From Kitasatospora sp. NBC_01287 (GTDB lineage: Bacteria > Actinomycetota > Actinomycetes > Streptomycetales > Streptomycetaceae), in contig NZ_JAPEPB010000001.1 of NCBI RefSeq assembly GCF_026340565.1, positions 2,232,001-2,296,000 of the forward strand: a stretch of 64,000 bases of DNA, given 5' to 3'. The notes beneath the pieces were generated by a model. That model saw only the letters and a program-made list of their open reading frames with translations. It was not told the DNA's origin and did not search any database. Below, one piece after another: positions 1 through 7,772 of the stretch. Numbering within the stretch: position 1 is the first letter of the stretch; each line of letters opens with the position of its first letter. The translations under genes and the position numbers were made by a program.

Positions 1-1151
1 TGACGGCCGCCGACCTGGCCGCCGTGGCCGCCGAACTCGCGCCGCTCGGGCAGGCGTTCGCGCCGCACAGCCACTTCGTCCAACTCGCCGCCGGAGGGCC
101 GGGCCGCGAGCCGCTGGTGGTGCTCAACCACTCCTACGGCGGCCTGGCCTTCCCGTTCACCCGCTTCACCCACTGCTTCGCGCAGCCCACCGAAGCGCCT
201 ACCGGAGCACTCGCCGAACCACCCACCGGACCACTCGCCGCATCGTCCGCCGGACCGCCCACCGAACCGCCCACCGAACCGCCCGCCGGTCCGCCCACCG
301 ACCTGCCCGCCGCCCTGCGCGAGGGGCTGCGCGCCGCCCAGCCGGCGGGCGCGGTCTTCGCCGAGGTCACCGCGGGGGCGGCCACCACCAACCTCAACCT
401 GCACGCCCGGCTGACCGACTACGAGCTGGTCTGCCCGGGCGAGACCAGCACCGCCCCCGCGGCCGCCCGGCTGCACCTGGAGGACCTCGTGGTCGAGCAC
501 GACGAGGTCGCCGACCGGCTGCTGCTGCGCTCGCGGCGGCTGGACCGCGAGGTGGTCCCGGTCTACCTGGGCTACCTGGTCCCGATGGTGCTGCCGCAGA
601 CGCCGCGCAGCCTGCTGCTCTTCTCGCCCACCTCCCGGGTCACCCCGGAGCTGTGGCGCGGGGTGCCCACCGGGCCGGCCACCGAAGGGGTCACCCACCG
701 CCCCCGGGTCCGCTACGGCCGGCTGGTGCTGCACCGGCGCAGCTGGACCGTCACCGCCGAGGCTCTGCCCCGCCCCCGGCCCGGACAGCGCGAGGCCGAT
801 CGCTTCCTGGACTGGCAGCGCTGGCGCCGCCGCCACCGGCTGCCCACCCAGCTCTTCGCCCGACTCCGTCCGGAGAGTGACAGCGGCGGGCAACTCGGCA
901 CGACGAAGCCGCAGTACGTCGACTTCGCCAGCCCGCTCTCCCTGCTCGCGCTGGACGGCCTGCTCGGCGGCGGCCCGGGCCGGCTGGTGCTGGAGGAGAT
1001 GCTGCCCGGCGACGACGACCTGCACGTGCGCTCCGCCGAGGGCCGGCACGTCGCCGAACTCGCCCTGGAGATCCTGCCGCCCCCGCACCCCGCACCCCGG
1101 ACCGCCCCCGCGCCCCGCAGCACCCCGGAAGGAGAGCCGAGCCGTGGCTGA
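1..1151 (+). CDS. Lantibiotic dehydratase (LanB), glutamylation-domain protein, 5' truncated by window edge
   Basis: The frame is open from the first base, so the gene starts before the window and only about 380 C-terminal residues are seen. They match the C-terminal part of the LanB N-domain (the tRNA-dependent glutamylation half): a TTNLNLHARLTDYELVCPG segment, LHLEDLVVEHD, the strand pair RLLLRSRRLDREVVPVYLGY, and a closing VDFASPLSLLAL stretch. In split LanB systems (thiopeptides, goadsporin) this protein transfers Glu from Glu-tRNA to Ser/Thr of the precursor; a second protein eliminates it to give dehydroamino acids. A proline-rich insert built of 12-bp repeats (PPTE/PPAG units, about 191-310) interrupts the domain. 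The 3' end overlaps the next gene by 8 bp. Family assignment is firm; the N-terminus cannot be judged. Confidence 0.82.
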   Translation, partial: TAADLAAVAAELAPLGQAFAPHSHFVQLAAGGPGREPLVVLNHSYGGLAFPFTRFTHCFAQPTEAPTGALAEPPTGPLAASSAGPPTEPPTEPPAGPPTDLPAALREGLRAAQPAGAVFAEVTAGAATTNLNLHARLTDYELVCPGETSTAPAAARLHLEDLVVEHDEVADRLLLRSRRLDREVVPVYLGYLVPMVLPQTPRSLLLFSPTSRVTPELWRGVPTGPATEGVTHRPRVRYGRLVLHRRSWTVTAEALPRPRPGQREADRFLDWQRWRRRHRLPTQLFARLRPESDSGGQLGTTKPQYVDFASPLSLLALDGLLGGGPGRLVLEEMLPGDDDLHVRSAEGRHVAELALEILPPPHPAPRTAPAPRSTPEGEPSRG

Positions 1152-2262
1152 CCACCCGACCGCCCCGCAGGCCGATCCCCAGGCCGATCCCCGGGCCGCC
1201 TCCCGGGCCGCCTCCCGAGCCACCCCCCAGGCCACCCCCGGCGACTGGCAGGCCTTCCACGTCTTCTACGCCGCCAGTCCGCGCCCGCTGCTGCTCCAGT
1301 GCGTGCGCCCGCTGGTCGCCGAGCTGACCGGGCAGGGCCTGCTCGCCGGGTACTTCTTCCTCAACTACTGGCTGGAGGGCCCGCACCTGCGGCTGCGGCT
1401 GCGCCCGGCCACGGCGGCCGCCGCCGCGCCGGTCCGCGAGCACGCCGAGGCGGCGATCGCGGCCTTCCTGCGCCGCCGCCCCGCCCTCTACCAGGTGAAG
1501 GACAGCTTCTTCGCCGAACTCTACGAGACCCTCTTCGAGTTGGAGTACCGCGAGGAGGACCGGGCCCGGCTGCTGGGCCCGGACGGGCGGATGCGGCTGC
1601 GCCCCAACAACACCTTCAGCATCGAGCCCTACGAACCCGAGTACGGCAAGTACGGCGGCCCGGCCGGGGTGGCGCTCGCCGAATGGCACTTCCAGCGCTC
1701 CAGCGACCTGGTGATCGAGGCCACCCGCAGCATGAACCTGCACCTTCGCACGGTGGTGCTGGGCCTGGCCGCGCAGCTGATGATGACCATGTCGGCCTGC
1801 TTCCTCGCCGACCAGGAGCAGCTGCTGACCTTCCTGGACCGCTACCACGCCTTCTGGAACGGGGCCTTCGCCGGCACCAACTTCACCGCCCAGCAGGGCT
1901 ACGACCGGGCCTACGGCAGCACCGGCGAGACACTGGCCGGGCGGTTCCGCGCCGTCCGGGCGGCCGTCGGCGCCGGGGAGCTCGCGCAACTGCCCACCCT
2001 GCTGCGCGGCTGGGCCGAGCACTGCCTGGAGCTGCGCGCGCGGGCCGTGGGGCTGGCCGAGCGCGGCGAGCTGGTCTTCCGCTCCTGGGACGGCGAGCGC
2101 GACCTGCCGGTCACCGAGGCGGCGCAGGCACTGCCGATGCTGCTCTCCCCCTACGCGCACATGACCAACAACCGGCTCTCGGTGACCGTGCGCGACGAGG
2201 CCTACCTCTCCTACGTGCTGGCCCGCGCGCTGCGCGAACCGGCCGGCGCGGTGGCACCATGA
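1144..2262 (+). CDS. Thiopeptide-type bacteriocin biosynthesis protein (LanB elimination-domain-like)
   Basis: A 372-residue protein of the SpaB_C/thiopeptide-type family. GTG start 1144 is set by AAGGAGA just upstream. After a 12-bp-repeat linker (QADP/RAAS units) comes the family core: WQAFHVFYAASPRPLLLQCV, LNYWLEGPHLRLRLRP, YEPEYGKYGG, then LAEWHFQRSSDLV, and the terminal LLSPYAHMTNNRL block. Known members either eliminate glutamate from glutamylated Ser/Thr (TbtC type) or catalyse the [4+2] cycloaddition that forms the central pyridine (TbtD type); sequence reading alone does not decide. Its partner is the glutamylation protein upstream (8-bp overlap) and it overlaps the M50 gene by 4 bp, so translation is probably coupled. 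Elimination is my first choice because only one such gene is visible, but more may lie upstream of the window. Confidence 0.8.
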   Translation: MADHPTAPQADPQADPRAASRAASRATPQATPGDWQAFHVFYAASPRPLLLQCVRPLVAELTGQGLLAGYFFLNYWLEGPHLRLRLRPATAAAAAPVREHAEAAIAAFLRRRPALYQVKDSFFAELYETLFELEYREEDRARLLGPDGRMRLRPNNTFSIEPYEPEYGKYGGPAGVALAEWHFQRSSDLVIEATRSMNLHLRTVVLGLAAQLMMTMSACFLADQEQLLTFLDRYHAFWNGAFAGTNFTAQQGYDRAYGSTGETLAGRFRAVRAAVGAGELAQLPTLLRGWAEHCLELRARAVGLAERGELVFRSWDGERDLPVTEAAQALPMLLSPYAHMTNNRLSVTVRDEAYLSYVLARALREPAGAVAP

Positions 2263-3494
2263 CGGTCCGTCAACTCCTGGAGCTGCGGCCCCGGCTGCGC
2301 CCGGAGATCCTGATCAGCCGCCCGCTGCGGCGCGGCCCGGCGGTGGTCCACCTGCTGCGCGACCCGGTCAGCGGCAAGCGGCTGGAGATCGGGGTCAAGG
2401 AGCACTTCCTGATCAGCCGGCTGGACGGCACCCGCTCGCTGGCCGAGTTGGGCGAGGGCTACGCCCAGCGGTTCCGGGCCCGGCTCGGCGAGGCGCAGTG
2501 GCAGCAGCTGCTCGGGCTGCTGTACGGGCGCGGCCTGCTCACCGACGCCCCGGCCCCGGCGCCCGAACCGCCGACCGAGCCACCCCGCTCCACCGTGCTG
2601 AGCGGCCGGGTGAAGCTGGTCGCCGACGCGCCCGCGCTGCTCGACCGGCTGCACGCGGCCACCGGCTTCGCCCGCCACCGCCGCTTCCTCCTCCCGCTGT
2701 TCGTCCTGGTCGCCGCCCTGCTGACCGAAATCGCCCGGCACCTGGGCGAGTTGCTGCGCGAGACCGGGCAACTGTTCCACCAGCCGGTCGCGCTGCTCGC
2801 CGTCGGCACCCTGCTCTGGCTGGGCCTGGCGCTGCACGAGCTGGCGCACGGCCTGGTCGGACGCGCCCACGGCGGGCGGATCACCGAGATCGGGCTGCGC
2901 TGGCGGCTGCCGGTGAGCTACCTGTACTGCGAGGTGGCGGACGTGCAGTTCTTCGCCCGGCGGCGCGCGCAGCTGGCCACCGCCGGCGCCGGCGCGCTGG
3001 CCAACCTGGTCTTCCTGCTGCCCTGGTACCCGGCCTGGGCCCTGCTGCCACCGCACGCCCAGGCCCGTCCCTTCCTCGGCGGCCTGCTGCTGCTCGGCAC
3101 CGCGCTGGCGCTGGCCAACCTGCTGCCGCTGCCGCCGCTGGACGGCTACCAGGCGCTGGGCCACGCCGTGGACTGCCTGCGGCTGGCCAGCGAGAGCCGC
3201 CGCTTCGCCGGCGTGACGGCCCGCGCGGCCCTGCGGCGCGGCGCGGGTCCGGAGCGAGCGGCCCTGGGCGCATACCCCACCCAGCTACGGCTGGTCTACG
3301 GCGGCTACGCGCTGCTCTGCGCGGCCCTCGCGGCGGCGGCCCTGGCGGCGCTCGGACCGCTCGGGCGGCGCCTGCTGCCGGCCGGCTGGGCGCCGGTGGC
3401 GGGCTGGGCCCCGCTGCTGGCCGCCGGGCTGGCGCTGGGACTCTGGGCGGCCGGCCTGCTGCTACGCGGCCTGCGCGACCGGCAGGTGACCTGA
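2259..3494 (+). CDS. Membrane M50 (S2P-like) metallopeptidase with PqqD/RRE-like N-terminus
   Basis: 411 residues. Residues about 8-95 look like a PqqD-type winged helix (VVHLLRDPVSGKRLEIGVKE, then LISRLDGTRSLAEL), the fold used by RiPP enzymes to bind leader peptides. The rest is an intramembrane zinc peptidase: a hydrophobic helix carrying HELAH near residues 193-197 and a later LLPLPPLDGY near 288-296, the usual third-ligand motif of site-2 proteases, plus four to six further membrane segments. ATG 2259 overlaps the previous stop (ATGA) and its own stop overlaps the ATPase start. Such proteins occur in RiPP clusters and are thought to process or help export peptides; here removal of the precursor leader during export is an inference. 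The catalytic motifs look intact. Confidence 0.78.
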   Translation: MTVRQLLELRPRLRPEILISRPLRRGPAVVHLLRDPVSGKRLEIGVKEHFLISRLDGTRSLAELGEGYAQRFRARLGEAQWQQLLGLLYGRGLLTDAPAPAPEPPTEPPRSTVLSGRVKLVADAPALLDRLHAATGFARHRRFLLPLFVLVAALLTEIARHLGELLRETGQLFHQPVALLAVGTLLWLGLALHELAHGLVGRAHGGRITEIGLRWRLPVSYLYCEVADVQFFARRRAQLATAGAGALANLVFLLPWYPAWALLPPHAQARPFLGGLLLLGTALALANLLPLPPLDGYQALGHAVDCLRLASESRRFAGVTARAALRRGAGPERAALGAYPTQLRLVYGGYALLCAALAAAALAALGPLGRRLLPAGWAPVAGWAPLLAAGLALGLWAAGLLLRGLRDRQVT

Positions 3495-4444
3495 TGTCAG
3501 CGACAGAGAGCACGGAGCAGATGAGCACAGCGACGACCCCGCCCGGCCCCGCGGTGGCGCTCACCGGCGTCAGCAAGCGGTACGGGCAGACCCAGGCGCT
3601 CGACGGGGTCTCCCTCACCGTGGGACGAGGCGAGTTCTTCGGCATCCTCGGCCCCAACGGCGCCGGGAAGACCACGCTGGTGGAGATCATCGAGGGCCTG
3701 CGCCGACCGGACGCCGGGCAGGTGGCGGTGCTCGGCGAGCAGCCCTGGCCGCGGAACACCGGCCTGCTGAGCCGACTCGGCATCCAGACCCAGGCCTCCG
3801 CCTTCTTCACCCGGCTGACCGCGCTGGAGCACCTGGAGACCGTGGCCGCGCTCTACCGGCTGGACGGCGGCGCCGCGCGGCGCGCGCTGGACCTGGTGGA
3901 GCTGGGGGAGAAGGCCCGCAGCCGGGTCAGCGACCTCTCCGGCGGTCAGCGCCAACGACTGGCGCTGGCCACCGCGCTGGTCCACGACCCGGAGCTGATC
4001 TTCCTGGACGAGCCGACCGCCGCACTCGACCCCGCCGCCCGGCGCTCGCTCTGGGCGGCGCTCGCCGCGCTGCGCGGTGCGGGCCGCACCATCGTCTGCA
4101 CCACCCACCACCTGGAGGAGGCGCAGACGCTCTGCGACAGGGTGGCGATCATCGCGCGCGGCTCGATCCTGGCCGTGGACAGCCCCGGCAACCTGATCAG
4201 GTCACTGGCCGGACCCACCCGGCTCTCGCTGCCCGCGTACCGGCTGCCACCCGCACGGGCGAAGGCGCTGCCCGAGGTCGAGCGGGTCGAGGTCGAGGGC
4301 GGCGAACTGGTCCTCTGGACCAGGGCCGCGAGCCGGGTGCTCATCGCGCTCGGCGAACTGGTCGACCTGGCCGAGGTGCAGACCCGCACCGCCACCCTGG
4401 AGGACGCCTACCTGGCGCTGACCGGATCGGAGCACCGCCTGTGA
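3494..4444 (+). CDS. ABC transporter ATP-binding protein (exporter, ABC-2 type partner)
   Basis: 316 residues with Walker A GPNGAGKTTL, signature LSGGQRQRLALA, Walker B LIFLDEPTAALD and switch histidine (CTTHH). The C-terminal extension of about 90 residues is usual for DrrA/NatA-like export ATPases. ATG 3494 overlaps the M50 stop; Met 3521 preceded by GGAG is an alternative start. The GTG of the permease overlaps its stop by 4 bp, so the two are one transporter. Position inside the dehydratase/YcaO operon makes export of, or immunity to, the modified peptide the likely role. Confidence 0.88.
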   Translation: MSATESTEQMSTATTPPGPAVALTGVSKRYGQTQALDGVSLTVGRGEFFGILGPNGAGKTTLVEIIEGLRRPDAGQVAVLGEQPWPRNTGLLSRLGIQTQASAFFTRLTALEHLETVAALYRLDGGAARRALDLVELGEKARSRVSDLSGGQRQRLALATALVHDPELIFLDEPTAALDPAARRSLWAALAALRGAGRTIVCTTHHLEEAQTLCDRVAIIARGSILAVDSPGNLIRSLAGPTRLSLPAYRLPPARAKALPEVERVEVEGGELVLWTRAASRVLIALGELVDLAEVQTRTATLEDAYLALTGSEHRL

Positions 4445-5190
4445 ACGCCTACGCCGCCGTCACCAGGGCCAGCTACCTCGCCTACGTCCGGGACCGCACC
4501 TCGGTGATCTTCACCTTCGCCTTCCCGCTGGTCTTCCTGGTCGTCTTCGGGCTGATCTTCCAAGGCCAGTCGGTCAGCGGGGGCCTGTCGTACATCAACT
4601 ACATCGCGCCCGGGGTGCTCTCCTGGGGGATCGGCAACGCGGCCCTCTTCGGGGTCGCCTTCACCCTGATGCACTGGCGGCGCGACGACCTGCTGCGCCT
4701 GATCTGGCGCACCCCGACCCCGCTGCGCACGGTGCTCGGCGCCCGCTACCTGGTGGCACTCGGCACCGGCCTGATCCAGGCGCTGCTCTTCACCGCCGTC
4801 GCGCTGGCCGCCTTCGGGCTGCGGATCGACGACCGCTGGCCGCTGGCACTGCCGGTGCTGGTGCTGGGCGTCACCGCCTTCGCCGCGCTCGGGCTGGTGG
4901 TCGGCACGCTGGCCGACACGCCCGAGGCCGTGGCGGCCGTGGCCAACTGCGTGATGGTGCCGATGGCCTTCCTGTCCGGCGCGTTCTATCCGATCGACCT
5001 GATGCCGGGCTGGCTGCGCTCGCTCTCCCGGGTGCTGCCGCTGCGCTACTTCGACGAGGGGGTCACCGACGCGCTGGGCGGGCGCGGCGGTCTCGGCGTC
5101 CCCGCGCTGGACTGCGCGGCGCTGGCCGGCTTCGCGCTGCTCTTCGCCCTGCTGGCCGGCCGCTTCTTCCGTTGGAGCAAGAAGTCATGA
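4441..5190 (+). CDS. ABC-2 type transporter permease
   Basis: 249 residues with six predicted membrane segments and a C-terminal region typical of ABC2_membrane permeases (VPMAFLSGAFYPIDLMPGWL, followed by LPLRYFDEGVTDAL). GTG start 4441 overlaps the ATPase stop (GTGA), and the stop overlaps the YcaO start (ATGA). With the preceding ATPase it forms a dimeric exporter in the cytoplasmic membrane. Substrate, by position, is probably the azole/dehydroamino-acid peptide of this cluster. No sign of damage. Confidence 0.86.
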   Translation: MNAYAAVTRASYLAYVRDRTSVIFTFAFPLVFLVVFGLIFQGQSVSGGLSYINYIAPGVLSWGIGNAALFGVAFTLMHWRRDDLLRLIWRTPTPLRTVLGARYLVALGTGLIQALLFTAVALAAFGLRIDDRWPLALPVLVLGVTAFAALGLVVGTLADTPEAVAAVANCVMVPMAFLSGAFYPIDLMPGWLRSLSRVLPLRYFDEGVTDALGGRGGLGVPALDCAALAGFALLFALLAGRFFRWSKKS

Positions 5191-7250
5191 CGGATCGTCA
5201 GCCGCTGGTCGAGTCAGCGGAGTTCCTGGCGGCGGCCCGGAACGGCCTGGCGCGGCGGCTCGCCGAGCGGGCCGCCGCGGCCGGGCGGCCGGCCCCCGAG
5301 GTGGTCGTGCTCGGCGCCGCCGACCTGCTGCGGCCCGAGCCCGCCGAAGCGGCCGACCGGCGGGCCCGGGCCACCGTGCACCTGAGCGCGCAGGCGGTGC
5401 TGGTGGGGCCCTGGGGCGGCGTGGGCGGGCCGCGCGGAACGGGCGGAACGGGCGGTACGGGCGGTACGGGCGGTACGGGCGGTACGGGCGGTCCAGATGG
5501 GTTGAACGGCCTGAACGGGCCGGACGGCTCCGGCGGGCCCTGCGGGGTCTGCCTGGCGATGCGCTGGCAGCGGCTGCGCAGCCGCACCGAGCGGGAGGCG
5601 CTGGAGACCGGGCAGGCCGTCACCCCGGTCGGACCCGGCTGGCCGGTGCTGACCGAGCACACGGTGGACGCGCTCTGGGCGCTGCACCAGGCGGTGCTGG
5701 AGCGGTCAACACCCGCCGTCCGGAACGCCGATGACCCGAACGAGGCCGCCGGAGCGCGCCTGGTCGGCCGGCTCGACCTGGAGACGCTGCGGGTGCGGAC
5801 CGTGCCACTGCTCGCCGAGCCGCTCTGCCCATGGTGCGCGGCCCGGGGCGCGCCGCAGGCCGGCGAGGGCCCGGTGCTGCCGCTGCGCTCGCGGCCCAAG
5901 CCGGCCCCGGCCAGCTACCGGCTGCGCCCGGTGGGCGGCTACCCGCTGCCCGCCGACGCGCTGGCCAACCCGGTCTGCGGCGTGCTGGGCGCGGGCACCT
6001 GGGCCGACGTCACCTCGCCCACCACCGCCCCGGTGGCCGGCAGCGTCTTCATGCGCGGCTACGCCGGGCTGACCGACGTGACCTGGAGCGGACAGGCCGA
6101 CGCGACCGCCACCAGCCGCTCGCTGGCCTTCCTGGAGGGCCTGGAGCGCTATGCGGGCACCCACCGCCGCCGCACCGCGCCGCCGCTCACCGACTCCTTC
6201 CGCAACCTGGCGGGCGGCGCGCTGGACCCGCGCGACTGCGGCCTGTACGCCGAGCGGACCTACCGGGACGACCCGCTGCTGCGCCCCTTCGACCCCGACC
6301 GCCCGATCCCCTGGGTGCGCGGCTGGTCGCTGCGCGACGAGCGTCCGATCCTGGTCCCGGCCCGACTCTGCTACTACAGCGCCGGGGTGGCCGCCGACAA
6401 CTTCGTCTTCGAGTGCTCCAACGGCTGCGCGATCGGCAGCTGCCTGGAGGAGGCGATCCTCTTCGGCCTGCTCGAACTGATCGAGCGGGACGCCTTCCTG
6501 CTCGGCTGGTACGGCGATCTGGCGCTGCCCGAGCTGGAGTTGGATGCCGGCGCCGACCCGGCGCTGCGCGCGATGGTGGACCGGGCCGCGCTGCGCGGCT
6601 ACCGGGTGCGCGCCTTCGACAACCGGGTGGACCTGGCCGTCCCGGTGGTCACCGCGCTCGCGGTGCGCGAGGACGGCGGGCCCGGCACGCTGGCCTTCGC
6701 CGCCTCGGCCGGCTTCGACCCGCAGGCCACCCTCGCCTCGGCGGTCGCCGAGATCCTCACCTACCTGCCGCACCTGCCCGGCCAGGTGAGCGCCCGCCCA
6801 GCCGAACTGGCCGCCATGGCCGATGACTTCGAGCTGGTGCGACGGCTGCCGGACCACGCCGCGCTCTTCGGCCTGCCCCGGATGGCCGAGCACGCGCGCG
6901 GCTACCTGGAGCCGGCCGAGCGGCGCGAGGCGGCGGGGGCCTACCGGGGCTGGCTCAAGGAGCGGCCCGACTCCGGCGACCTGCTGGACGATCTGCTCTT
7001 CTGCCGCGACGAGTTGGTCCGGGCCGGCTTCGACGTGATCGCCGTCGACCAGACCACCCCGGAGCAGGCCGCCCTGGGCCTGCGCACGGTCTGCACCCTG
7101 GTGCCCGGCCTGCTGCCGATCGACTTCGGCTGGTCGCGCCAGCGCGCGCTGCTGCTGCCCCGGCTGCGCACCGCGCCGCGCCGCGGCGGGCTGCGGGCCA
7201 CCGACCTGACCGAGGCCGAACTGCGTTTGGTCCCGCACCCGTTCCCGTAG
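5187..7250 (+). CDS. YcaO-domain azoline cyclodehydratase (TOMM/thiopeptide type)
   Basis: 687 residues. ATG 5187 overlaps the permease stop and is preceded by GGAG. The N-terminal ~230 residues carry two Cys pairs (CGVC near 118, CPWC near 215), a layout seen in fused leader-binding/YcaO proteins. The YcaO domain follows, with the ATP-site motifs SLAFLEGLERYAG and SCLEEAILFGLLELIERDAF. The C-terminus is PHPFP, the PxPxP tail that marks cyclodehydratases acting on Cys/Ser/Thr. The known reaction is ATP-dependent phosphorylation of the backbone amide with ring closure to azolines. A run of six 9-bp repeats (5436-5489) inserts a Gly-Thr-Gly linker, probably harmless. No separate F-protein or azoline dehydrogenase is visible; either may lie upstream. 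Confidence 0.88.
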   Translation: MTDRQPLVESAEFLAAARNGLARRLAERAAAAGRPAPEVVVLGAADLLRPEPAEAADRRARATVHLSAQAVLVGPWGGVGGPRGTGGTGGTGGTGGTGGTGGPDGLNGLNGPDGSGGPCGVCLAMRWQRLRSRTEREALETGQAVTPVGPGWPVLTEHTVDALWALHQAVLERSTPAVRNADDPNEAAGARLVGRLDLETLRVRTVPLLAEPLCPWCAARGAPQAGEGPVLPLRSRPKPAPASYRLRPVGGYPLPADALANPVCGVLGAGTWADVTSPTTAPVAGSVFMRGYAGLTDVTWSGQADATATSRSLAFLEGLERYAGTHRRRTAPPLTDSFRNLAGGALDPRDCGLYAERTYRDDPLLRPFDPDRPIPWVRGWSLRDERPILVPARLCYYSAGVAADNFVFECSNGCAIGSCLEEAILFGLLELIERDAFLLGWYGDLALPELELDAGADPALRAMVDRAALRGYRVRAFDNRVDLAVPVVTALAVREDGGPGTLAFAASAGFDPQATLASAVAEILTYLPHLPGQVSARPAELAAMADDFELVRRLPDHAALFGLPRMAEHARGYLEPAERREAAGAYRGWLKERPDSGDLLDDLLFCRDELVRAGFDVIAVDQTTPEQAALGLRTVCTLVPGLLPIDFGWSRQRALLLPRLRTAPRRGGLRATDLTEAELRLVPHPFP

Positions 7251-7411
7251 TGAGCGGGGACGGGGCGGGACCGGGCAGCGGCTCGGCCGGTCACCCGGCC
7301 AGTGACGCGGCCGGCCGCGCCGGTTCAGGTGGTGCGGCGGTGCGGTGGTGCAGCGGTGCACCGGTGCAGCGGTCGATCAGGTGCTGCGGGTGGATCAGGC
7401 GGTGCGGTGGA

Positions 7412-7585
7412 TCAGGCGGTGCAGCTGGTGGTGCTCGTGGTGCTGGAACAGGTGCTGGTGCTGGAGCAACTGGTCGAGGAGCCCAGCATGACCTCGCTGG
7501 TGTCCGAGTAGTCGCTGATCTCGAAGGTCTCCGACTCGAGGTTCAGGATCTCCTCGGCGAGCGAGGCAAGGGAGTTGTCGGCCAT
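7412..7585 (-). CDS. Thiopeptide-like RiPP precursor peptide with Ser/Thr/Cys-only core
   Basis: 57 residues. ATG at 7585 has GAAGGAG 6-7 bases upstream, which sets the start. Residues 1-35 form an acidic leader with LAEEILNLE and FEISDYSD, ending EVMLG. This closely resembles thiopeptide leaders as I recall them (LEISDYMDE in thiostrepton; VMSA just before the nosiheptide core). Residues 36-57, the proposed core, contain 10 Ser, 8 Thr, 3 Cys (residues 40, 46 and 55) and a terminal Ala. Every residue but the last can become an azole or a dehydroamino acid through the YcaO and split LanB encoded next door. The gene converges on the enzyme operon and is divergent from the M20 gene. The exact leader cleavage site is inferred. 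Confidence 0.88.
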   Translation of the reverse strand: MADNSLASLAEEILNLESETFEISDYSDTSEVMLGSSTSCSSTSTCSSTTSTTSCTA

Positions 7586-7652
7586 GGGGACTCCTTCGTG
7601 GATGCGGGCGGCGCCACGGCCACCGGAGGGGCCGCACCACCAGTTGTACGGC

Positions 7653-7680
7653 GGACCGCTGGCACCTCCCGGTGCGGTCC
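7653..7680. promoter_or_regulatory. Interrupted inverted repeat between precursor and M20 genes
   Basis: GGACC-N4-GCACC pairs with GGTGC-GGTCC around a TCCC loop, in the 187-base divergent region between the precursor start and the M20 start. It could be an operator or a 5' leader hairpin; no clear -10/-35 pair was found. The rest of the spacer holds imperfect ACC-rich direct repeats. Confidence 0.3.
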
Positions 7681-7772
7681 ACTGACACCTCACTGACCAC
7701 CACGCGTCAACCGATCACCACGCCGTCCACCTCACCGACCACCACGACCACCACGACCGGCGGGAGCCCGGA

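Noticed and set aside
751..2160. 469-codon minus-strand ORF under the LanB genes
   Set aside because: Gly/Arg/Gln-rich translation with no family match; a frame shadow typical of GC-rich DNA over two well-supported plus-strand genes.
3494..5190. The ABC pair as a dedicated daunorubicin-type drug exporter
   Set aside because: Similarity to DrrAB is only at the superfamily level; the operon context points to the RiPP product instead.
7302..7511. Plus-strand ORF over the thiopeptide-like precursor
   Set aside because: It is a Val/Gly-rich complement of the Ser/Thr/Cys codons; the minus-strand frame has the ribosome site and the thiopeptide leader.
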